DNA of 64,000 nucleotides from Enterobacter chengduensis. Its GTDB lineage: Bacteria > Pseudomonadota > Gammaproteobacteria > Enterobacterales > Enterobacteriaceae. Location: contig NZ_CP043318.1 of the NCBI RefSeq assembly GCF_001984825.2, positions 2,170,001 through 2,234,000 of the forward strand. The letters are read 5' to 3'. Under the pieces are notes generated by a model, which saw only the letters and a list, made by a program, of their open reading frames with translations, made no database searches and had not been told where the DNA came from. Position 1 is the first letter of the stretch. The number at the start of each line of letters is the position of its first letter. The translations under genes were made by a program, and so were the position numbers. Shown here piece by piece: positions 44,807 through 55,268 of this stretch.

Positions 44807-44830
44807 AACGGGAGCACTCCGGCTCCCGTT
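44807..44830. other. Stem-loop in the punC-cfa intergenic region
   Basis: AACGGGAGC (44807-44815) / GCTCCCGTT (44822-44830) with a 6-base loop. It lies downstream of punC and upstream of cfa (both leftward), so it may end punC transcription or sit in the cfa leader. The remaining 44654-44950 bases show no gene. Confidence 0.5.
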
Positions 44831-44950
44831 AACACTTAATATTTATCGTATTTAATCGAACCAAATTTAGTATAGGCCTCAAAATTTGGTGATTCAATAG
44901 AAAATTGTTAGCAACCTAATCACTGAAATGTAACATGATTTCAGGCGCAA

Positions 44951-46150
44951 TCAGGCATGCGAGGTTTCCGCCTGCGACCGCGCATTTTGCTCGCGATGCG
45001 CAGCCGACTGCATGCGATAGCCCATCGCCGCCAGCGCAACGGTGACCAGCATCACGCTGGTGGTGGTCAGCAGCGGCGTTGCAATAAGCGCGGAGACCAC
45101 CAGGCTTGCCAGGAAGCACAGACCCAGCTGCAGGGTATTTTGCAGCGCGGCCGCGCGGCCTGTCGCCTGCGGGAACGGACGTAACGCCTGTGCCACCACG
45201 ATGGGGTAAATCGCCCCGTTCGCCACGGCCATCACGCAGAAGGGGATCAAAATTTCAGCCAGACCTGCGCCCGGAACAAACCCGACGGCCCAGGTGCCGA
45301 TGACGCTCAGCGCATAGAGCACCAGCAGCCATGGCAGCATCTGCTGACCTTCCCATTTTTGCAGCGCCGCGCGGCAGCCGTACCCGCCTACCAGGAACGC
45401 GATGGTCTGCGGAACATAGCTCAGACCGATGGCCGCCGGGCTGTAGCCCATATCGTGCAGAATAAACGGCGAGCCGGTGAGCCACGCGAAGAAGCTGGCC
45501 GAACAGGCGGCATAGATCAGGACATTCCCGCGATACGCTTTCGCGCTCAGCAGGGAGGTGAAGGTGATCGGCTTCGCGTCGGCGTGCGCCTCTTTTTTAT
45601 GCGCGGGCTTGAGGCCGAACGCCGGCAGCATCAGCACCAGGGTGATGGCAAACAGCGTGGCAAAGATCGCCTGCCAGTCGAAATGCGCGAGGATCCAGCT
45701 GCCCAGCAGGGGAGCGAGGGCAGGGGAAAGTCCCACCAGCGGCATAATCGTCGCGAAAATACGGTTTGTACGGTTAGCCGGATAGTAGTCGGTGACCAGC
45801 GCCTGCCAGGTCACCGCCGCGGCACAGACGCCCACGGCCTGAATGAAGCGCAGCACCAGCAGCCAGGTAGCGTCACGCACCCACAGCATCCCCAGGCAGC
45901 CGACGGCAAAAATGGCCAGACCCAGCAGCAGGACCGGTTTACGGCCAAAGCGATCCGAGAGCGGTCCCCACAGCAGCTGGGCGAAAGCAAAACCGGCGAG
46001 GAATAAGCTCAGGCTGGCGCTGATGGCCGCAGCAGGGGTTTGCAGATCTTCCTGCATCGCGGCAAACGCCGGCAGGTACATGTCGGTGGCCAAAAAGCCC
46101 AGCACGCTTAAGCCGCCGAGCCAGACTAAAAATCCTTTCCTGGGTTGCAT
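44951..46150 (-). CDS. punC: Purine nucleoside transporter PunC (YdhC), MFS
   Basis: A 399-residue protein with 12 predicted helices of the Bcr/CflA-type MFS drug/H+ group. The segment [14 protein letters not shown] is the conserved cytoplasmic loop 2-3 motif. In E. coli this gene is linked with inosine and adenosine uptake and controlled by the divergent PunR. Position and length fit. The C-terminal tail is polar. Confidence 0.88.
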   Translation of the reverse strand: MQPRKGFLVWLGGLSVLGFLATDMYLPAFAAMQEDLQTPAAAISASLSLFLAGFAFAQLLWGPLSDRFGRKPVLLLGLAIFAVGCLGMLWVRDATWLLVLRFIQAVGVCAAAVTWQALVTDYYPANRTNRIFATIMPLVGLSPALAPLLGSWILAHFDWQAIFATLFAITLVLMLPAFGLKPAHKKEAHADAKPITFTSLLSAKAYRGNVLIYAACSASFFAWLTGSPFILHDMGYSPAAIGLSYVPQTIAFLVGGYGCRAALQKWEGQQMLPWLLVLYALSVIGTWAVGFVPGAGLAEILIPFCVMAVANGAIYPIVVAQALRPFPQATGRAAALQNTLQLGLCFLASLVVSALIATPLLTTTSVMLVTVALAAMGYRMQSAAHREQNARSQAETSHA

Positions 46151-46264
46151 TCTTCTATTCTCCTGAGGAGGCAGGTGTACGTTGGCGCAGAGTGTAGGGA
46201 GTGCAAAGCGGCTTGTGAAACGCTAATATTTGGCGGGTGCATTCAAATTTTTTGCAGGCAGAAA

Positions 46265-47176
46265 ATGTGGTCAGATTATTCTCTTGAAGTGGTCGATGCT
46301 GTCGCGCGCAACGGCAGCTTTAGCGGTGCGGCGCAGGAGCTGCACCGCGTCCCTTCGGCAATCAGCTACACGGTGCGTCAGCTGGAGGAGTGGCTGGCGG
46401 TTCCGCTGTTTGAACGGCGGCATCGCGACGTGGAATTGACGCCCGCAGGCGCGTGGTTTTTGAAGGAAGGGCGTTCTGTTATCAAAAAAATGCAGATCAC
46501 CCGCGAGCAGTGCCAGCAGATCGCCAACGGCTGGCGGGGACATCTCTCCATCGCGGTGGATAACATCGTGAAGCCCGAGCGCACCCGGCAAATGATCGTC
46601 GATTTCTATCGCCATTTTTCTGACGTCGAGCTGCGGGTCTCCCAGGAGGTGTTCAACGGCGTATGGGACGCGCTGGCGGACGGCAGGGTGGAGATGGCGA
46701 TTGGCGCCACGCAGGCGATCCCGGTCGGGGGACGTTACGCCTTCCGCGATATGGGGATGCTGAGCTGGAAATGCGTGGTGGCACGCGATCACCCGCTGGC
46801 GGCGATGGAAGGGCCACTGAGCGACGATACGTTGCGCAACTGGCCGTCGCTGGTGCTGGAGGATACCTCCCGTTCATTGCCCAAGCGTATCACCTGGCTG
46901 CTGGACAACCAGCGGCGGGTGGTGGCGCCTGACTGGGAATCGTCGGCGACGTGCCTCAGCGCCGGGCTGTGCGTCGCGATGGTGCCCGTTCATTTTGCGC
47001 GTCCGCGCATCGATACCGGAGAGTGGGTGGCGCTGACGCTTGAGAATCCGTTCCCGGATGCGGCATGTTGCCTGACCTGGCAGCAAAATGATGTCTCGCC
47101 AGCGATGGCCTGGCTGCTGGATTATCTGGGCGACAGCGAAACGCTAAACCGGGAATGGTTACGGGAGCCAGCATAG
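46265..47176 (+). CDS. punR: LysR-type regulator PunR (YdhB)
   Basis: A 303-residue LysR-family protein (E. coli about 310). The frame is open from 46145, but ATG 46265 gives the LTTR start MWSDYSLEVVDAVARNGSFS and follows AGGCAG. The helix-turn-helix (1-60) precedes an effector domain (about 90-300). It is divergent from punC, which it activates in E. coli in response to purines. purR is convergent, 17 bases after the stop. Confidence 0.88.
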   Translation: MWSDYSLEVVDAVARNGSFSGAAQELHRVPSAISYTVRQLEEWLAVPLFERRHRDVELTPAGAWFLKEGRSVIKKMQITREQCQQIANGWRGHLSIAVDNIVKPERTRQMIVDFYRHFSDVELRVSQEVFNGVWDALADGRVEMAIGATQAIPVGGRYAFRDMGMLSWKCVVARDHPLAAMEGPLSDDTLRNWPSLVLEDTSRSLPKRITWLLDNQRRVVAPDWESSATCLSAGLCVAMVPVHFARPRIDTGEWVALTLENPFPDAACCLTWQQNDVSPAMAWLLDYLGDSETLNREWLREPA

Positions 47177-47193
47177 CTGGCCCCGTAAAGGGA

Positions 47194-48219
47194 TTAGCGA
47201 CGGTAGTCGCGGAACGGACCATCCGCAACGGAACGGCGTTCAATCAGGCGCGGGTGGACCTCAATGGACTGCGACTCTTCACGTTTGTTGACGATCCTGT
47301 CGAGCAGCATGTTGAAGGCCGTTTCACCCAGCGAATCTTTCGGCTGGTGAATGGTGGTCAGCGCCGGGGTAAAGAAGCGCGCGTTACGCACGTTATCATA
47401 CCCGATCACGGAAATATCCTGCGGCACGCGCAGACCCAGCTCGTCGGCCGCACAGAGCGCGCCCATGGCCATGATGTCGCCCCCGCAGAAAACGGCGGTC
47501 GGACGGTGCTGCTGGGAGACAATCTGCTGCATCGCGCGGTAGCCTGACTCCGGCTCAAAGTCGCCCTGCACGATCCAGTTTTCCGGCACGGTAATCAGCG
47601 CTTCTTCCATCGCTTTCATAAAGCCGGCCAGACGGCCCGCGCCGGTGTTGCGCTCCAGCGGACCCGGGATCACGCCAATCTCGCGGTGGCCGCGTTCGAT
47701 CAGATAACGGCCCGCCATATAGCCGCCTTCAAAGGCGTTGTCGATCACGGAGTCGGTGAAGTCCGCGCGCGCTTCACCCCAGTCCATCACTACCATCGGG
47801 ATATGGCGATACTCTTCGAGCATCGACAGCACGGATTCCGGGTACTCGGAACACATCACCAGCAGGCCATCCACGCGCTTTTGCGCCATCATCGACAGGT
47901 AGGCGCGCTGTTTTTCAATGCTGTTCCACGCGTTGCCCAGAATCAGGGTATAGCCTTTCTGGAAGCAGTTTTTTTCTACCGCTTCAATGATCTCGGCAAA
48001 ATAGGCCGCTTCACTGCTGGTCGCCAGCAAACCAATGGACTTGGTGTGATTAACCTTGAGGCTGCGCGCAACCGCACTTGGCGAATAGTGCAGCTCTTTG
48101 ATCGCTGCCCAGACGGCGTTGCGCGTCTCTTCCGCCACAAAGCGGGTTTTGTTAATTACATGTGATACGGTTGTAGTGGAAACGTTTGCGCGTTTTGCTA
48201 CGTCTTTAATTGTTGCCAT
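47194..48219 (-). CDS. purR: Purine repressor PurR (LacI family)
   Basis: A 341-residue protein of exact E. coli length. The N-terminal [20 protein letters not shown] helix-turn-helix and hinge helix are present. It binds hypoxanthine or guanine and represses purine biosynthesis. Two PurR boxes, one in the gene and one upstream, indicate self-control. Confidence 0.97.
   Translation of the reverse strand: MATIKDVAKRANVSTTTVSHVINKTRFVAEETRNAVWAAIKELHYSPSAVARSLKVNHTKSIGLLATSSEAAYFAEIIEAVEKNCFQKGYTLILGNAWNSIEKQRAYLSMMAQKRVDGLLVMCSEYPESVLSMLEEYRHIPMVVMDWGEARADFTDSVIDNAFEGGYMAGRYLIERGHREIGVIPGPLERNTGAGRLAGFMKAMEEALITVPENWIVQGDFEPESGYRAMQQIVSQQHRPTAVFCGGDIMAMGALCAADELGLRVPQDISVIGYDNVRNARFFTPALTTIHQPKDSLGETAFNMLLDRIVNKREESQSIEVHPRLIERRSVADGPFRDYRR
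48178..48190. promoter_or_regulatory. PurR operator within purR coding start (O2-like)
   Basis: GGAAACGTTTGCG with the core AAACGTTT at 48180-48187, inside the first 15 codons of purR. E. coli purR also has an intragenic operator. Confidence 0.7.
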
Positions 48220-48262
48220 TAAATGTCACTCCAGACCATATCCTAAACTCCTGAAAAACTTG

Positions 48263-48280
48263 AAGGTAAACGTTTGCCTT
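48263..48280. promoter_or_regulatory. PurR operator upstream of purR (O1-like)
   Basis: AAGGTAAACGTTTGCCTT is a near-perfect palindrome with the PurR core AAACGTTT, 44 bases before the purR start. The rest of 48220-48516 holds the purR promoter region and the ynhF leader. Confidence 0.8.
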
Positions 48281-48516
48281 CTCTCACCCTTATCTCGCAA
48301 TGTTGAATTGCGGCACGCCGGGAAAACGACACGGGACGTCAGGAGGGGGTCAATGGCCGGTACGCTAATAAATTTAGCGTGGAATTTTGTCCTATCTTGA
48401 TGAAAAGGGGAAGAGGTAAAGTGGTTATCAGTATAAATCCAGGAAGATTTTTGACGTAATCTGTGCAAAAATGAGCAAGCTCACTTTTCGTGGGGGGATT
48501 AAAAGGAGAAAAATTG

Positions 48517-48606
48517 ATGAGTTCCGATCTGAAGTTTTCGCTGTTCACCACCGTTGTTGTGCTGGCTCTGATTGTCGCGGCGGGTCTGACGGCTGCGCTG
48601 CACTGA
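48517..48606 (+). CDS. ynhF: YnhF small membrane protein
   Basis: A 29-residue peptide from ATG 48517 to TGA 48604-48606, behind AAAAGGAG. It has a polar start (MSSDLKFSLF) and one hydrophobic helix, ending LTAALH. This matches E. coli YnhF in length, in the LKFSL and GLTAALH ends, and in position between purR and ydhP. It is an inner-membrane peptide of unknown role that keeps its formyl group in E. coli. Confidence 0.9.
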   Translation: MSSDLKFSLFTTVVVLALIVAAGLTAALH

Positions 48607-48768
48607 TTTACGCGGGGGGAGAGCCTTCTCCTCCCAGTTTCCCGGATTGTTACTTCTCAGGCAAAAATTTTTTGCCATTTTGTTAACTTCTCATTTTTTG
48701 TGATTGATGTCATGCTTTCTGCTTCTTTGTTCTGTGTTACCACATGACACGGCATCCGGAGTTGACGC

Positions 48769-49935
48769 ATGAAAATCAATTTTCCCCTGCTGGCCCTGGC
48801 GATTGGCGCTTTTGGGATTGGCACCACTGAATTCTCCCCGATGGGGCTACTGCCCGTTATCGCCCGGGGCGTAGACGTTTCGATCCCTGCTGCCGGGATG
48901 TTGATCAGCGCCTACGCTATCGGCGTGATGGTAGGAGCGCCGCTGATGACGCTTCTCCTTTCGCACCGCGCGCGCCGCAATGCGCTGATATTCCTGATGG
49001 CCATCTTCACCCTGGGTAACGTGCTTTCGGCCATTTCGCCGGACTACACCACGCTGATGCTGTCACGCATTCTGACCAGCCTTAACCACGGCGCGTTCTT
49101 TGGGCTGGGGTCGGTCGTTGCTGCCAGCGTGGTGCCTAAACATAAGCAGGCGAGTGCCGTAGCAACCATGTTTATGGGCTTGACCATCGCGAACATCGGC
49201 GGGGTGCCTGCGGCAACCTGGCTGGGCGAGGTCATTGGCTGGCGGATGTCCTTCCTGGCGACGGCCGGACTGGGCGTGGTCGCGATGGTGGCGCTGTTCT
49301 TCTCCCTGCCGAAAGGCAGCGCGGGAGAACGTCCTGACGTGCGCAGAGAGCTGTCGGTGCTGATGCGCCCGCAGGTGCTCTCCGCGCTGCTCACCACCGT
49401 GCTGGGAGCAGGGGCGATGTTTACCCTCTACACCTATATTTCACCGGTATTGCATGACATCACCCGCGCAACGCCTCTTTTTGTTACCGCGATGCTCGTG
49501 CTGATTGGCGTGGGCTTCTCGATCGGCAACTACCTCGGTGGGAAATTTGCCGACCGTTCCGTGAGCGGGACGCTGAAGGGTTTCTTAACCCTGCTGATTG
49601 TCATCATGATCGCAATTCCCTGGCTGGCGCGGAATGAAGTCGGCGCCGCGATCGCGATGGTTGTCTGGGGCGCAGCCACCTTTGCCGTGGTGCCGCCGCT
49701 GCAGATGCGCGTAATGCGCGTTGCGCATGAAGCGCCGGGGCTCTCGTCGTCGGTCAACATCGGTGCCTTTAACCTGGGCAATGCGCTCGGGGCGGCGGCC
49801 GGTGGGGCCGTGATTTCAGGAGGGCTGGGATACAGCTTTGTGCCGGTGATGGGGGCGATCGTTGCCGCGCTCGGCCTGCTGCTGGTGATGACGTCGGGTC
49901 GTAAACAGCCCGAAGCAGCCTGCGCTGCGGATTAA
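48769..49935 (+). CDS. ydhP: MFS transporter YdhP
   Basis: A 388-residue MFS protein (E. coli about 389) with 12 helices and the start GAFGIGTTEFSPMGLLP typical of the arabinose-efflux (AraJ/SotB) group. Substrate is not established. It is transcribed alone and convergent with sodB, with a terminator between. Confidence 0.92.
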   Translation: MKINFPLLALAIGAFGIGTTEFSPMGLLPVIARGVDVSIPAAGMLISAYAIGVMVGAPLMTLLLSHRARRNALIFLMAIFTLGNVLSAISPDYTTLMLSRILTSLNHGAFFGLGSVVAASVVPKHKQASAVATMFMGLTIANIGGVPAATWLGEVIGWRMSFLATAGLGVVAMVALFFSLPKGSAGERPDVRRELSVLMRPQVLSALLTTVLGAGAMFTLYTYISPVLHDITRATPLFVTAMLVLIGVGFSIGNYLGGKFADRSVSGTLKGFLTLLIVIMIAIPWLARNEVGAAIAMVVWGAATFAVVPPLQMRVMRVAHEAPGLSSSVNIGAFNLGNALGAAAGGAVISGGLGYSFVPVMGAIVAALGLLLVMTSGRKQPEAACAAD

Positions 49936-49942
49936 GCCAAAA

Positions 49943-49968
49943 ACGCAGAAGGGCGAACCCTTCTGCGT
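49943..49968. terminator. Terminator between ydhP and sodB
   Basis: ACGCAGAAGGG (49943-49953) / CCCTTCTGCGT (49958-49968), loop CGAA, a perfect 11-bp stem between convergent genes. Confidence 0.85.
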
Positions 49969-49973
49969 GTCTC

Positions 49974-50555
49974 TTACGCGGCGAAGTTCTTCGCCACAAA
50001 CTCCCAGTTAACCAGTGCCCAGAAGTGCTCCAGGTAGTTAGGGCGCGCGTTGCGGTAATCAATGTAGTAAGCGTGTTCCCATACGTCCACGGTCATCAGC
50101 GGCTTCGCGCTGGTGGTCAGCGGGGTGCCCGCGTTTGAGGTGGACACGATAGCCAGTTTGCCATCCGCCTCTTTAACCAGCCACGTCCAGCCAGAGCCGA
50201 AGTTCTTGATGGCGGCATCGGTGAACTTCGCTTTGAAGTCCGCGAAGCTGCCAAAGGCGGCGTTGATGGCGGTAGAAAGCTCACCGGCAGGTTCGCCGCC
50301 GGCATTTGGCGCCAGGCAGTGCCAGTAGAAGGTGTGGTTCCACACCTGAGCCGCGTTGTTAAATACGCCACCCTCTGAGCTGCGGACGATCTCTTCCAGC
50401 GTTTTGCCTTCAAAATCGGTGCCCTTGATCAGGTTGTTCAGGTTGGTGACGTACGTCTGGTGATGCTTGCCGTAGTGATATTCCAGGGTTTCCGCAGAAA
50501 TGTGCGGGGCCAGGGCGTCTTTTGCATACGGTAGTGCAGGTAATTCGAACGACAT
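49974..50555 (-). CDS. sodB: Fe superoxide dismutase
   Basis: A 193-residue protein, the exact SodB length, from ATG 50555 (the upstream frame start at 50603 is rejected). Metal ligand His27 is in LEYHYGKHH, and the [13 protein letters not shown] segment holds the later Asp and His ligands. It converts superoxide to peroxide and oxygen in the cytoplasm. In E. coli its mRNA is degraded through the RyhB sRNA when iron is low. Confidence 0.97.
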   Translation of the reverse strand: MSFELPALPYAKDALAPHISAETLEYHYGKHHQTYVTNLNNLIKGTDFEGKTLEEIVRSSEGGVFNNAAQVWNHTFYWHCLAPNAGGEPAGELSTAINAAFGSFADFKAKFTDAAIKNFGSGWTWLVKEADGKLAIVSTSNAGTPLTTSAKPLMTVDVWEHAYYIDYRNARPNYLEHFWALVNWEFVAKNFAA

Positions 50556-50677
50556 TGCTTCTCTCCTTATTGTATTTTGCGTTGCCAATAACCACACAGA
50601 CAACGTGGACAGGATAGCAAATTGAAAGGGTATGCAAAAGAGGAACTTACCCTGCCACGGATGTGGCAGGGCAGGGG

Positions 50678-51451
50678 TTAGCGAATGGTTTTCGGCGTCA
50701 TCACGCGGCGCGCGCCGACGTAGTGGCGTACCCAGTAGTCTTCGCTGAGAGAGGTGATCTGAATATCCTGGCCGCTACGTGGAGACTGGATGAATTTCCC
50801 GTTGCCGACGTAGACGCCGACGTGGTCAGCCGTGCCGCGGCCCTGGGTGCGGAAGAAGACCAGGTCGCCGTTTTCCAGCTCGCCGCGGTCAACCGGTGAG
50901 GCATCGCGCAGGTGGTACATTTCGTTGGCGGTACGCGGAATGCGGAACTTAACCAGATCCTTATAGGCGTAATAGACGAGGCCGCTGCAGTCAAAGCCGG
51001 TACGCGGCGAGCTGCCACCCCAGTGATAAGGTTTGCCAATCTGCCCCATCAGCTTGTTCATTGCTGTTTTTTGCGCTTTCTGCACGCGCACCTTATGCAC
51101 TTCCGCTATTTTGGTGACCTTCGTACATTTCGCCTTGTGGCCCTTACGCGCGGTGCATTTTTCAGTCACGAGGTTAGCGGCGGTTTGCGAAGCTTTACTT
51201 TTGGCGGAGTGGGCAGTGCGGGAAGGCTTGGTTTTCGTCTTGCTGGAAGCGGTCTGTTTGGTTTGAGCCGGTGTTTTTTTCTTGTCGTTCTTAGCGGTGG
51301 TTTTTTTCTTACGTTCTGTAGCTTTCGCCAGATGGTTTTTTTGTACGGCAGAATGCCGCGCCTGCTGAGAGGCGTTTGCCACTGGCGTGAAGGTGAGTGA
51401 AGTAAACAGTAAAGCACAGAGCGTGATCGAGATTTTATTTATCCGCGCCAC
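50678..51451 (-). CDS. mepH: Murein DD-endopeptidase MepH (YdhO), NlpC/P60
   Basis: A 257-residue exported enzyme (E. coli 271). After a signal peptide ending near VANAS comes a long Lys/Thr/Ala-rich linker (about 30-125), then the NlpC/P60 domain with catalytic Cys in [12 protein letters not shown] and His in ADHVGVYVG. It cleaves D-Ala-mDAP cross-links so that new wall material can be inserted. The basic linker may bind the cell wall or lipid phosphates. Confidence 0.93.
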   Translation of the reverse strand: MARINKISITLCALLFTSLTFTPVANASQQARHSAVQKNHLAKATERKKKTTAKNDKKKTPAQTKQTASSKTKTKPSRTAHSAKSKASQTAANLVTEKCTARKGHKAKCTKVTKIAEVHKVRVQKAQKTAMNKLMGQIGKPYHWGGSSPRTGFDCSGLVYYAYKDLVKFRIPRTANEMYHLRDASPVDRGELENGDLVFFRTQGRGTADHVGVYVGNGKFIQSPRSGQDIQITSLSEDYWVRHYVGARRVMTPKTIR

Positions 51452-51789
51452 TGGGCAGTCCCCTGATAAATGCAGGTCATCAATAACACCCGCGTATGAT
51501 TTACAAAGCCCGTCGATTCTAATCTATAAAAAGCCAGAAAGTTAATAGCATTTTTCAAACTACAATCGTGTTTCGTTAGCAAGTGCAAAAAAAATCATCA
51601 TTCTGTCGCACATTTGCCCACTCCCTAAGCAAAACCCGCACTGCGGCCGGAGTAAACACCATTTGCAATGCAACTTTGCGTGACTCAGGGTAAAATATAT
51701 AAACGTGACAAAAATGTTATTTTCCGATGCCAGTCTGAACCGCTACAATGTCAGACGAATGCCGTTACAGAAGTTAAAGGAAGCAAGAC
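51452..51789. other. Intergenic region mepH-grxD, no gene seen
   Basis: This 338-base AT-rich stretch separates the divergent mepH and grxD genes. A -10-like TACAAT at 51744-51749 lies 41 bases before grxD, but its -35 is not clear. No open frame with a ribosome site or RNA gene was recognised. Confidence 0.5.
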
Positions 51790-52137
51790 ATGAGCACCAC
51801 TATTGAAAAAATCCAGCGCCAGATCGCTGAAAACCCGATTCTGCTGTATATGAAAGGTTCTCCGAAGCTGCCAAGCTGCGGCTTCTCCGCGCAAGCGGTT
51901 CAGGCGCTGTCAGCCTGTGGTGAGCGTTTTGCTTACGTTGATATCCTGCAGAACCCGGACATCCGCGCTGAGCTGCCTAAGTACGCTAACTGGCCGACGT
52001 TCCCACAGCTGTGGGTTGACGGTGAACTGGTTGGCGGCTGCGATATCCTGATTGAAATGTATCAGCGCGGCGAACTGCAGCAGCTGATCAAAGAGACGGC
52101 GGCGAAGTACAAAACCGAAGAGCCGGACGCAGAGTAA
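51790..52137 (+). CDS. grxD: Monothiol glutaredoxin GrxD
   Basis: A 115-residue protein with the monothiol active site CGFS at Cys30 and the TFPQLWVDGELVGGCD glutathione-binding segment. It binds a 2Fe-2S cluster with glutathione and works in Fe-S cluster delivery, linking with the suf genes in the same window. AAGGAAG precedes the start and a strong terminator follows. Confidence 0.97.
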   Translation: MSTTIEKIQRQIAENPILLYMKGSPKLPSCGFSAQAVQALSACGERFAYVDILQNPDIRAELPKYANWPTFPQLWVDGELVGGCDILIEMYQRGELQQLIKETAAKYKTEEPDAE

Positions 52138-52156
52138 TTTTCTGCGCAAATAAAAA

Positions 52157-52186
52157 AGCGACCCGCTATGTGGTCGCTTTTTTTTT
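52157..52186 (+). terminator. Terminator after grxD
   Basis: AGCGACC (52157-52163) / GGTCGCT (52172-52178) with an 8-base loop, followed by a run of about nine T residues. Confidence 0.93.
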
Positions 52187-52212
52187 GTCGGGTGGCGCTG
52201 CGCTTACCCGAC
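52187..52212. repeat. REP-like hairpin next to the rnt stop
   Basis: GTCGGGT (52187-52193) / ACCCGAC (52206-52212) with a GGCGC-TGC-GC inner part has the imperfect palindrome form of extragenic REP units. It touches the rnt stop codon and may protect the 3' end of the rnt transcript. Confidence 0.6.
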
Positions 52213-52872
52213 CTACACGTCATCGGTAGCGTCAGCACCCGTTGCCAGCGGCCAGCCGCCCAGACGCTTCCAGCGGTTGACGATCTCACAGAACAGCTCT
52301 GCGGTACGCTCCGTGTCATACAGCGCGGAGTGCGCCTGCGTACCGTCAAATTCAATGCCTGCCGTAATACAGGCCTTTGACAACACCGTTTGTCCCAGCG
52401 CCAGACCGCTCAGCGCCGCGGTGTCGAAGGTCACAAAAGGGTGGAAGGGGTTGCGTTTGAGCGAGGCGCGCTCGGCTGCGGCCATGGTAAAGGTGTGATC
52501 GAAGGTGGCGTTATGGGCCACCATGATGGCGCGGCTGCAGTTCGTCTCTTTCATACCTTTACGCACCATTTTAAAAATGGCGTGCAGCGCATCATATTCA
52601 CTGACCGCACCGCGCAGCGGGTTATGCGGATCGATACCGTTAAACGCCAGCGCTTCCGGCTGCAGGTTTGCCCCTTCGAAGGGTTCAACGTGGAAATGCA
52701 GCGTGGTGTCCGGGATAAGCCAGCCCTGTTCATCCATCTTCAGCGTGATGGCGGCAATTTCGAGCAGCGCATCGGTTTTAGCGTTAAATCCAGCTGTTTC
52801 TACATCAATGACAACGGGATAAAAACCACGAAAACGGTCGCACAGACCGCTAAATTGAGCGTTATCGGACAT
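52213..52872 (-). CDS. rnt: Ribonuclease T
   Basis: A 219-residue DEDD exonuclease (E. coli 215). The [11 protein letters not shown] motif holds Asp and Glu ligands, and [12 protein letters not shown] and [11 protein letters not shown] supply the remaining catalytic residues. It trims 3' ends of tRNA and 5S/23S rRNA. It lies downstream of gloA on the same strand with a 96-base gap. Confidence 0.96.
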   Translation of the reverse strand: MSDNAQFSGLCDRFRGFYPVVIDVETAGFNAKTDALLEIAAITLKMDEQGWLIPDTTLHFHVEPFEGANLQPEALAFNGIDPHNPLRGAVSEYDALHAIFKMVRKGMKETNCSRAIMVAHNATFDHTFTMAAAERASLKRNPFHPFVTFDTAALSGLALGQTVLSKACITAGIEFDGTQAHSALYDTERTAELFCEIVNRWKRLGGWPLATGADATDDV

Positions 52873-52968
52873 CAGGGTCTCTTACATGGGGAAAAAAGCA
52901 GAGCGCATTATGGCAAATTTTGGCGGGCGATGCAGTAAAACTACGGGCGCAGGCTGCGCCCTGAGGGA

Positions 52969-53376
52969 TCAGTTGCCCAGACCGCGACCGGCGTCTTTGG
53001 CTTCAATCAGCTCGATTTTGTAACCGTCCGGATCTTCCACGAACGCAATCACGGTGGTGCCGCCTTTAACCGGACCCGCTTCACGAGTGACGTTACCGCC
53101 GTTGCTGCGGATGCGTTCGCACGCGTCGGCCGCGTTGTCCACTTCCAGCGCGATATGGCCGTAGGCGGTGCCCAGCTCATAGCTGTCTACGCCCCAGTTG
53201 TAGGTCAGCTCGATCACCGCTTCATCCGTTTCCGGGCCGTAACCCACGAACGCCAGCGAGTATTTGTATTCCGGGTTTTCGCTGGTGCGCAGCAGCTTCA
53301 TGCCCAGGACGTTAGTGTAGAAATCAATAGAACGTTGCAGGTCGCCAACGCGCAGCATGGTGTGAAGTAGGCGCAT
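52969..53376 (-). CDS. gloA: Glyoxalase I (Ni-dependent)
   Basis: A 135-residue protein, the exact GloA length from ATG 53376. His5 in LLHTMLRV, the Glu in [10 protein letters not shown], a His in YGHIALEV and a Glu in YKIELIEAK are the metal ligands. It isomerises the methylglyoxal-glutathione hemithioacetal to S-lactoylglutathione. In E. coli it is partly co-transcribed with nemRA, which lies just upstream here too. Confidence 0.97.
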   Translation of the reverse strand: MRLLHTMLRVGDLQRSIDFYTNVLGMKLLRTSENPEYKYSLAFVGYGPETDEAVIELTYNWGVDSYELGTAYGHIALEVDNAADACERIRSNGGNVTREAGPVKGGTTVIAFVEDPDGYKIELIEAKDAGRGLGN

Positions 53377-53476
53377 AATTTCCTCATTAACCAATGAAAT
53401 AGACTGTCATTTTGAACAGAAACGATGTTTGAGTATAGCGGCGAAGTATCGCCGCTATCAATGAACAACGGAGAGA

Positions 53477-54574
53477 TTAGAGAGAAGGGTAGTCGGTGTA
53501 ACCTTCCGCGCCGCCGCCGTAGAAGCTTTCCGGACGCTGCGGGTTCAGCGCCGCTTTTTTCTGCAGACGGGCAACGAGATCCGGGTTGGCAATGTAGTCG
53601 CGGCCAAACGCGACGGCATCGATCAGCCCTTTATTAATCAGGTCTTCGGCTTTCTCTGGCGTATAGGCACCCGCACCGATGATCACCCCGTGGAAGCGCT
53701 CGCGCACTTTCTGGCGGAAGGCTTCAGTGTAAGGCTTGCCGCCGGCCCAGTCCGGCTCGGACATGTGCAGGTAAGCAATGCCGCGTTTCGCCAGCTCTTC
53801 GATCAGGTACAGCGCATCGGCCTCTTCGTTCGGACCGTTGTCGACGTTCTGGAAAGAGCCGATAGGCGAGACGCGGATACCGATACGGTCCGGGCTCCAC
53901 TCCTGGCATACGGCATCAACCACTTCCAGCACCAGGCGGGCGCGGTTTTCGACGCTGCCGCCGTACCGATCGGTGCGGTGGTTAGACGAAGGTGACAGGA
54001 ACTGATGCAGCAGGTAGCCGTGCGCGGAGTGCAGCTCAATCAGGTCAAAACCGGCTTCGCGGGCGTTGGCTACGGCCTGGCGGAAGTCGTTCACGATCCC
54101 CGGGATTTCATCCAGCTCAAGCGCGCGCGGCATAGAGGTATCTACGCGGATCGCATTGCCGTTTTCATCGCGCAGGGAGGTGCGGGTATTGGCGCTCAGG
54201 GCCGAAGCGGAAACCGGCGCCTGACCGCCAGGCTGAATGCTGCTGTGAGAGATACGACCTGTGTGCCACAGCTGGACGGCAATGCGCCCCTCTTCAGCAT
54301 GGACGCCCGCGGTGATTTTCTGCCATGCGGCGATCTGTTCCGGGCTGTGAAGTCCCGGTGCGCCCGCATAACCCTTAGCCTGAGCGGAAATCTGCGTGGC
54401 TTCGGTGATAATCAGGCCAGAGCTTGCGCGCTGACGATAGTATTCACCCATCAGTGGGGTTGGGATGTCGCCCGGCTCAATGCTGCGCAGGCGGGTAAGC
54501 GGTGCCATGAACACGCGGTTTGGCGCCGTGACGGCACCCACTTTCAATGGGGTAAATAATTTTTCAGCTGACAT
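53477..54574 (-). CDS. nemA: N-ethylmaleimide reductase NemA (Old Yellow Enzyme)
   Basis: A 365-residue FMN enzyme of exact length, with the [18 protein letters not shown] active-site segment that contains the substrate-binding His pair. It reduces activated alkenes, nitrate esters and other electrophiles with NADPH. It follows nemR by 53 bases, and an imperfect NemR-like dyad lies just upstream of its start at 54588-54602. Confidence 0.96.
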   Translation of the reverse strand: MSAEKLFTPLKVGAVTAPNRVFMAPLTRLRSIEPGDIPTPLMGEYYRQRASSGLIITEATQISAQAKGYAGAPGLHSPEQIAAWQKITAGVHAEEGRIAVQLWHTGRISHSSIQPGGQAPVSASALSANTRTSLRDENGNAIRVDTSMPRALELDEIPGIVNDFRQAVANAREAGFDLIELHSAHGYLLHQFLSPSSNHRTDRYGGSVENRARLVLEVVDAVCQEWSPDRIGIRVSPIGSFQNVDNGPNEEADALYLIEELAKRGIAYLHMSEPDWAGGKPYTEAFRQKVRERFHGVIIGAGAYTPEKAEDLINKGLIDAVAFGRDYIANPDLVARLQKKAALNPQRPESFYGGGAEGYTDYPSL

Positions 54575-54587
54575 AAAGACTCCTGAG

Positions 54588-54602
54588 TAGACCAGTCGAC
54601 TA
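54588..54602. promoter_or_regulatory. Imperfect NemR-like dyad before nemA
   Basis: TAGACCAGTCGACTA has the half-sites TAGAC and (G/C)ACTA of the nemR operator with some mismatches. It sits between nemR and nemA, 14 bases before the nemA start. Confidence 0.4.
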
Positions 54603-54627
54603 GTAATGAGATAAATAAAAACGCCTG

Positions 54628-55227
54628 CTATACGCCAGGCGCAGTAATCGTACTTTTCACATGCGCCAGCGCGCTTTCCAGCGGAACGGCACTGCGAGAA
54701 ATTTTTGCCTGCAGGTTAGCGCCGAGCCAGAGCGCATATAACACCTGCGCCTGGGTTAACGGCTCGCCGGAAAAGGCCAGCGTTTTTTCATCGCGGCCTT
54801 TCTCCAGCGCCTGGGCCAGCAGGGCGATAACGCCGCTGGCACCTTTATCCATCGCCGTGCGCATATCTTCAGAAAGATCGCACACTTCTGCAGAGAGTTT
54901 AACGGTCAGGCAACCGCTGATAATGCCCTGCTGACAGAACTGGTTCAGCGTTTCCTGATAGTAGTTCAGAACGCGATCCCGGTAGTTCCCTTCACCCGAC
55001 GCAAAGTGGGTCGCCAGCCGCTGGTGATAGCCAGCATAATGACGCTCCAGCATCGCCACGCCGAAGGCCTCTTTGGACCGAAAGTAGTGATAAAACGACC
55101 CCTTCGGTACCTCAGCGGTTTTTAATAACTCGCTCAACCCCATACCGGTAAATCCGCGATGCATGCAAAGCTGCTCGCCGGTTGCCAGGAGATGTTCGCG
55201 GGTATCGTGTTCAATGTTTCTGCTCAT
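54628..55227 (-). CDS. nemR: TetR-family redox repressor NemR
   Basis: A 199-residue TetR-type repressor. The helix-turn-helix is in residues 10-55 ([20 protein letters not shown]). Cys106, the bleach- and electrophile-sensing residue in E. coli NemR, is kept ([10 protein letters not shown]), with Cys98 nearby. It represses nemRA-gloA until oxidised. A perfect palindromic operator lies 14-29 bases upstream of the start. Confidence 0.95.
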   Translation of the reverse strand: MSRNIEHDTREHLLATGEQLCMHRGFTGMGLSELLKTAEVPKGSFYHYFRSKEAFGVAMLERHYAGYHQRLATHFASGEGNYRDRVLNYYQETLNQFCQQGIISGCLTVKLSAEVCDLSEDMRTAMDKGASGVIALLAQALEKGRDEKTLAFSGEPLTQAQVLYALWLGANLQAKISRSAVPLESALAHVKSTITAPGV

Positions 55228-55240
55228 GGCCGCACTCTAA

Positions 55241-55256
55241 TAGACCGTTCGGTCTA
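55241..55256. promoter_or_regulatory. NemR operator
   Basis: TAGACCG (55241-55247) / CGGTCTA (55250-55256) around TT is a perfect palindrome just before nemR, matching the known NemR box. It lies in the 41-base gap between nemR and the eptA-like gene. Confidence 0.85.
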
Positions 55257-55268
55257 ATGCAAGCGTGA

